DNA of 5,338 bases from positions 1 to 5,338 of the forward strand of contig JAGLJE010000032.1 of the NCBI GenBank assembly GCA_023142645.1. The letters are read 5' to 3'. This document shows, one piece after another, positions 4,959 to 5,338 of the stretch (its first letter is position 1; the number at the start of each line of letters is the position of its first letter). The DNA comes from Candidatus Altimarinota bacterium (lineage in GTDB: Bacteria > Patescibacteriota > Gracilibacteria > JAHISY01). The notes beneath the pieces were generated by a model. It saw only the letters and a program-made list of their open reading frames with translations, made no database searches and was not told the origin of the DNA. The position numbers and the translations under genes were made by a program.

Positions 4959-5240
4959 GTGAATACCGATTCTCAGATCATCGCAATCCTCGCCAACACA
5001 GTCGACATTTTCTTTCGCGCACTTTCTTTTTTGATTGTCGTACGAATTCTTTTGAGCTGGTTGGCGCCACACTCTCGCGGAGGAATTGCCAATTTCGTAC
5101 ATTCCGCCACCGAGCCGATTCTTGCCTTTTTTCGAAAACTACCATTGCGGATTGGGATGATTGATTTCTCTCCATTTGTAGCGCTGATTGCAATCGACTT
5201 CGCGCGCGGATTATTATTAAAGCTGCTTTTTGGCATTTAA
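4959..5240 (+). CDS. YggT-family integral membrane protein
   Basis: This 93-residue protein has two hydrophobic segments, about residues 10-35 (including RILLSWL) and 68-90, joined by a loop. The family hallmarks are the SW after the first segment, the middle EPILAFFRKLPLRIG and the DFSPFVALIAI motif that opens the second. YggT proteins are about 90-190 residues long; this is the short single-domain form. Their role is poorly understood, and they have been linked to cell division/septum placement, membrane organisation and osmotic tolerance in different bacteria. The usual neighbours in other genomes (yggS, sepF, divIVA) are not seen here. GTG 4959 is chosen because it follows TAGAAT by six bases and starts just before the first membrane segment; no better start lies nearby. 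Its TAA overlaps a TAA on the other strand (5237-5239). Confidence 0.88.
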   Translation: MNTDSQIIAILANTVDIFFRALSFLIVVRILLSWLAPHSRGGIANFVHSATEPILAFFRKLPLRIGMIDFSPFVALIAIDFARGLLLKLLFGI

Positions 5241-5338
5241 TACGGCAGAATTTTTTTAGGCAGTTTCCCGATTGAATAACGAATCATTTTTACCTCTCCC
5301 CGTTTTTGGAGTGCGGGTAAAATCGTGAATTCTGCCAA
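5237..5338 (-). CDS. Possible 3' end of a leftward gene (5' end outside the window)
   Basis: On the minus strand a frame stays open from the window end to a TAA at 5237-5239. It encodes 33 residues ending in MIRYSIGKLPKKILPY. Its stop shares two bases with the yggT stop, a tail-to-tail overlap like the one reconstructed for hflX and the hydrolase remnant. I do not recognise the sequence, and 33 open codons are weak evidence. If it is not coding, this stretch is intergenic. A 9-bp perfect inverted repeat (GGCAGAATT at 5244-5252, AATTCTGCC at 5328-5336) spans most of it. Confidence 0.35.
   Translation of the reverse strand: MAEFTILPALQKRGEVKMIRYSIGKLPKKILPY

Noticed and set aside
4848..5102. 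Minus-strand reading frame across the intergenic repeat and yggT
   Set aside because: Its product is low-complexity translation of the AATTTGG-like repeat plus antisense yggT, with no recognisable domain.

Overview
The window looks like a compact chromosomal stretch from a bacterium with a moderate base composition. It has short intergenic gaps, almost no Shine-Dalgarno sequences, and promoter-like TANAAT boxes sitting six to eight bases before start codons. Two genes end in TGA and no internal TGA is needed, so the standard stop code applies. The style (leaderless-looking starts, intergenic heptamer-like AATTTGG repeats, lipid-related enzymes) reminds me of candidate-phyla-radiation (Patescibacteria) genomes. 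That placement is an inference and no marker gene here proves it.

Layout. Positions 1-690 (+) hold the C-terminal two thirds of an HflX-type ribosome-associated GTPase, cut by the window edge. Positions 687-801 hold a broken 3' end of an alpha/beta hydrolase gene on the minus strand. Positions 812-1621 and 1623-2744 (+) are a two-gene unit: a patatin-like phospholipase and a GT4 glycosyltransferase resembling diacylglycerol glucosyltransferases. Positions 2764-3435, 3444-area to 3974 and 4006-4755 (-) form a tandem group read leftward: queuosine-precursor-type (YhhQ/COG1738) transporter, CNHC thioredoxin-like protein, and a complete alpha/beta hydrolase (lipase-like). After a 203-base divergent intergenic region with a long imperfect inverted repeat comes a YggT-family membrane protein (4959-5240, +). 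A possible gene end on the minus strand occupies 5237-5338.

The most interesting structure is that the patatin-glycosyltransferase pair is bracketed by two direct copies of the hydrolase gene's 3' end (81-base core, 75 identical). The inner genes are visibly more AT-rich than the flanks. Removing one base from the broken copy restores a frame whose TAA overlaps the hflX stop on the other strand. The simplest reading is that hflX and the hydrolase once converged directly, and that the AT-rich lipid-gene pair was inserted by recombination at the hydrolase 3' end, for example by a single-crossover (insertion-duplication) event with DNA from a relative.

Separately, four or five genes share a TANAAT box placed 6-8 bases before the start codon, with no ribosome binding site, which predicts leaderless mRNAs. 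Functionally, the phospholipase, the glycolipid-type glycosyltransferase and the lipase-like hydrolase suggest membrane-lipid breakdown or remodelling, although each assignment is at family level.
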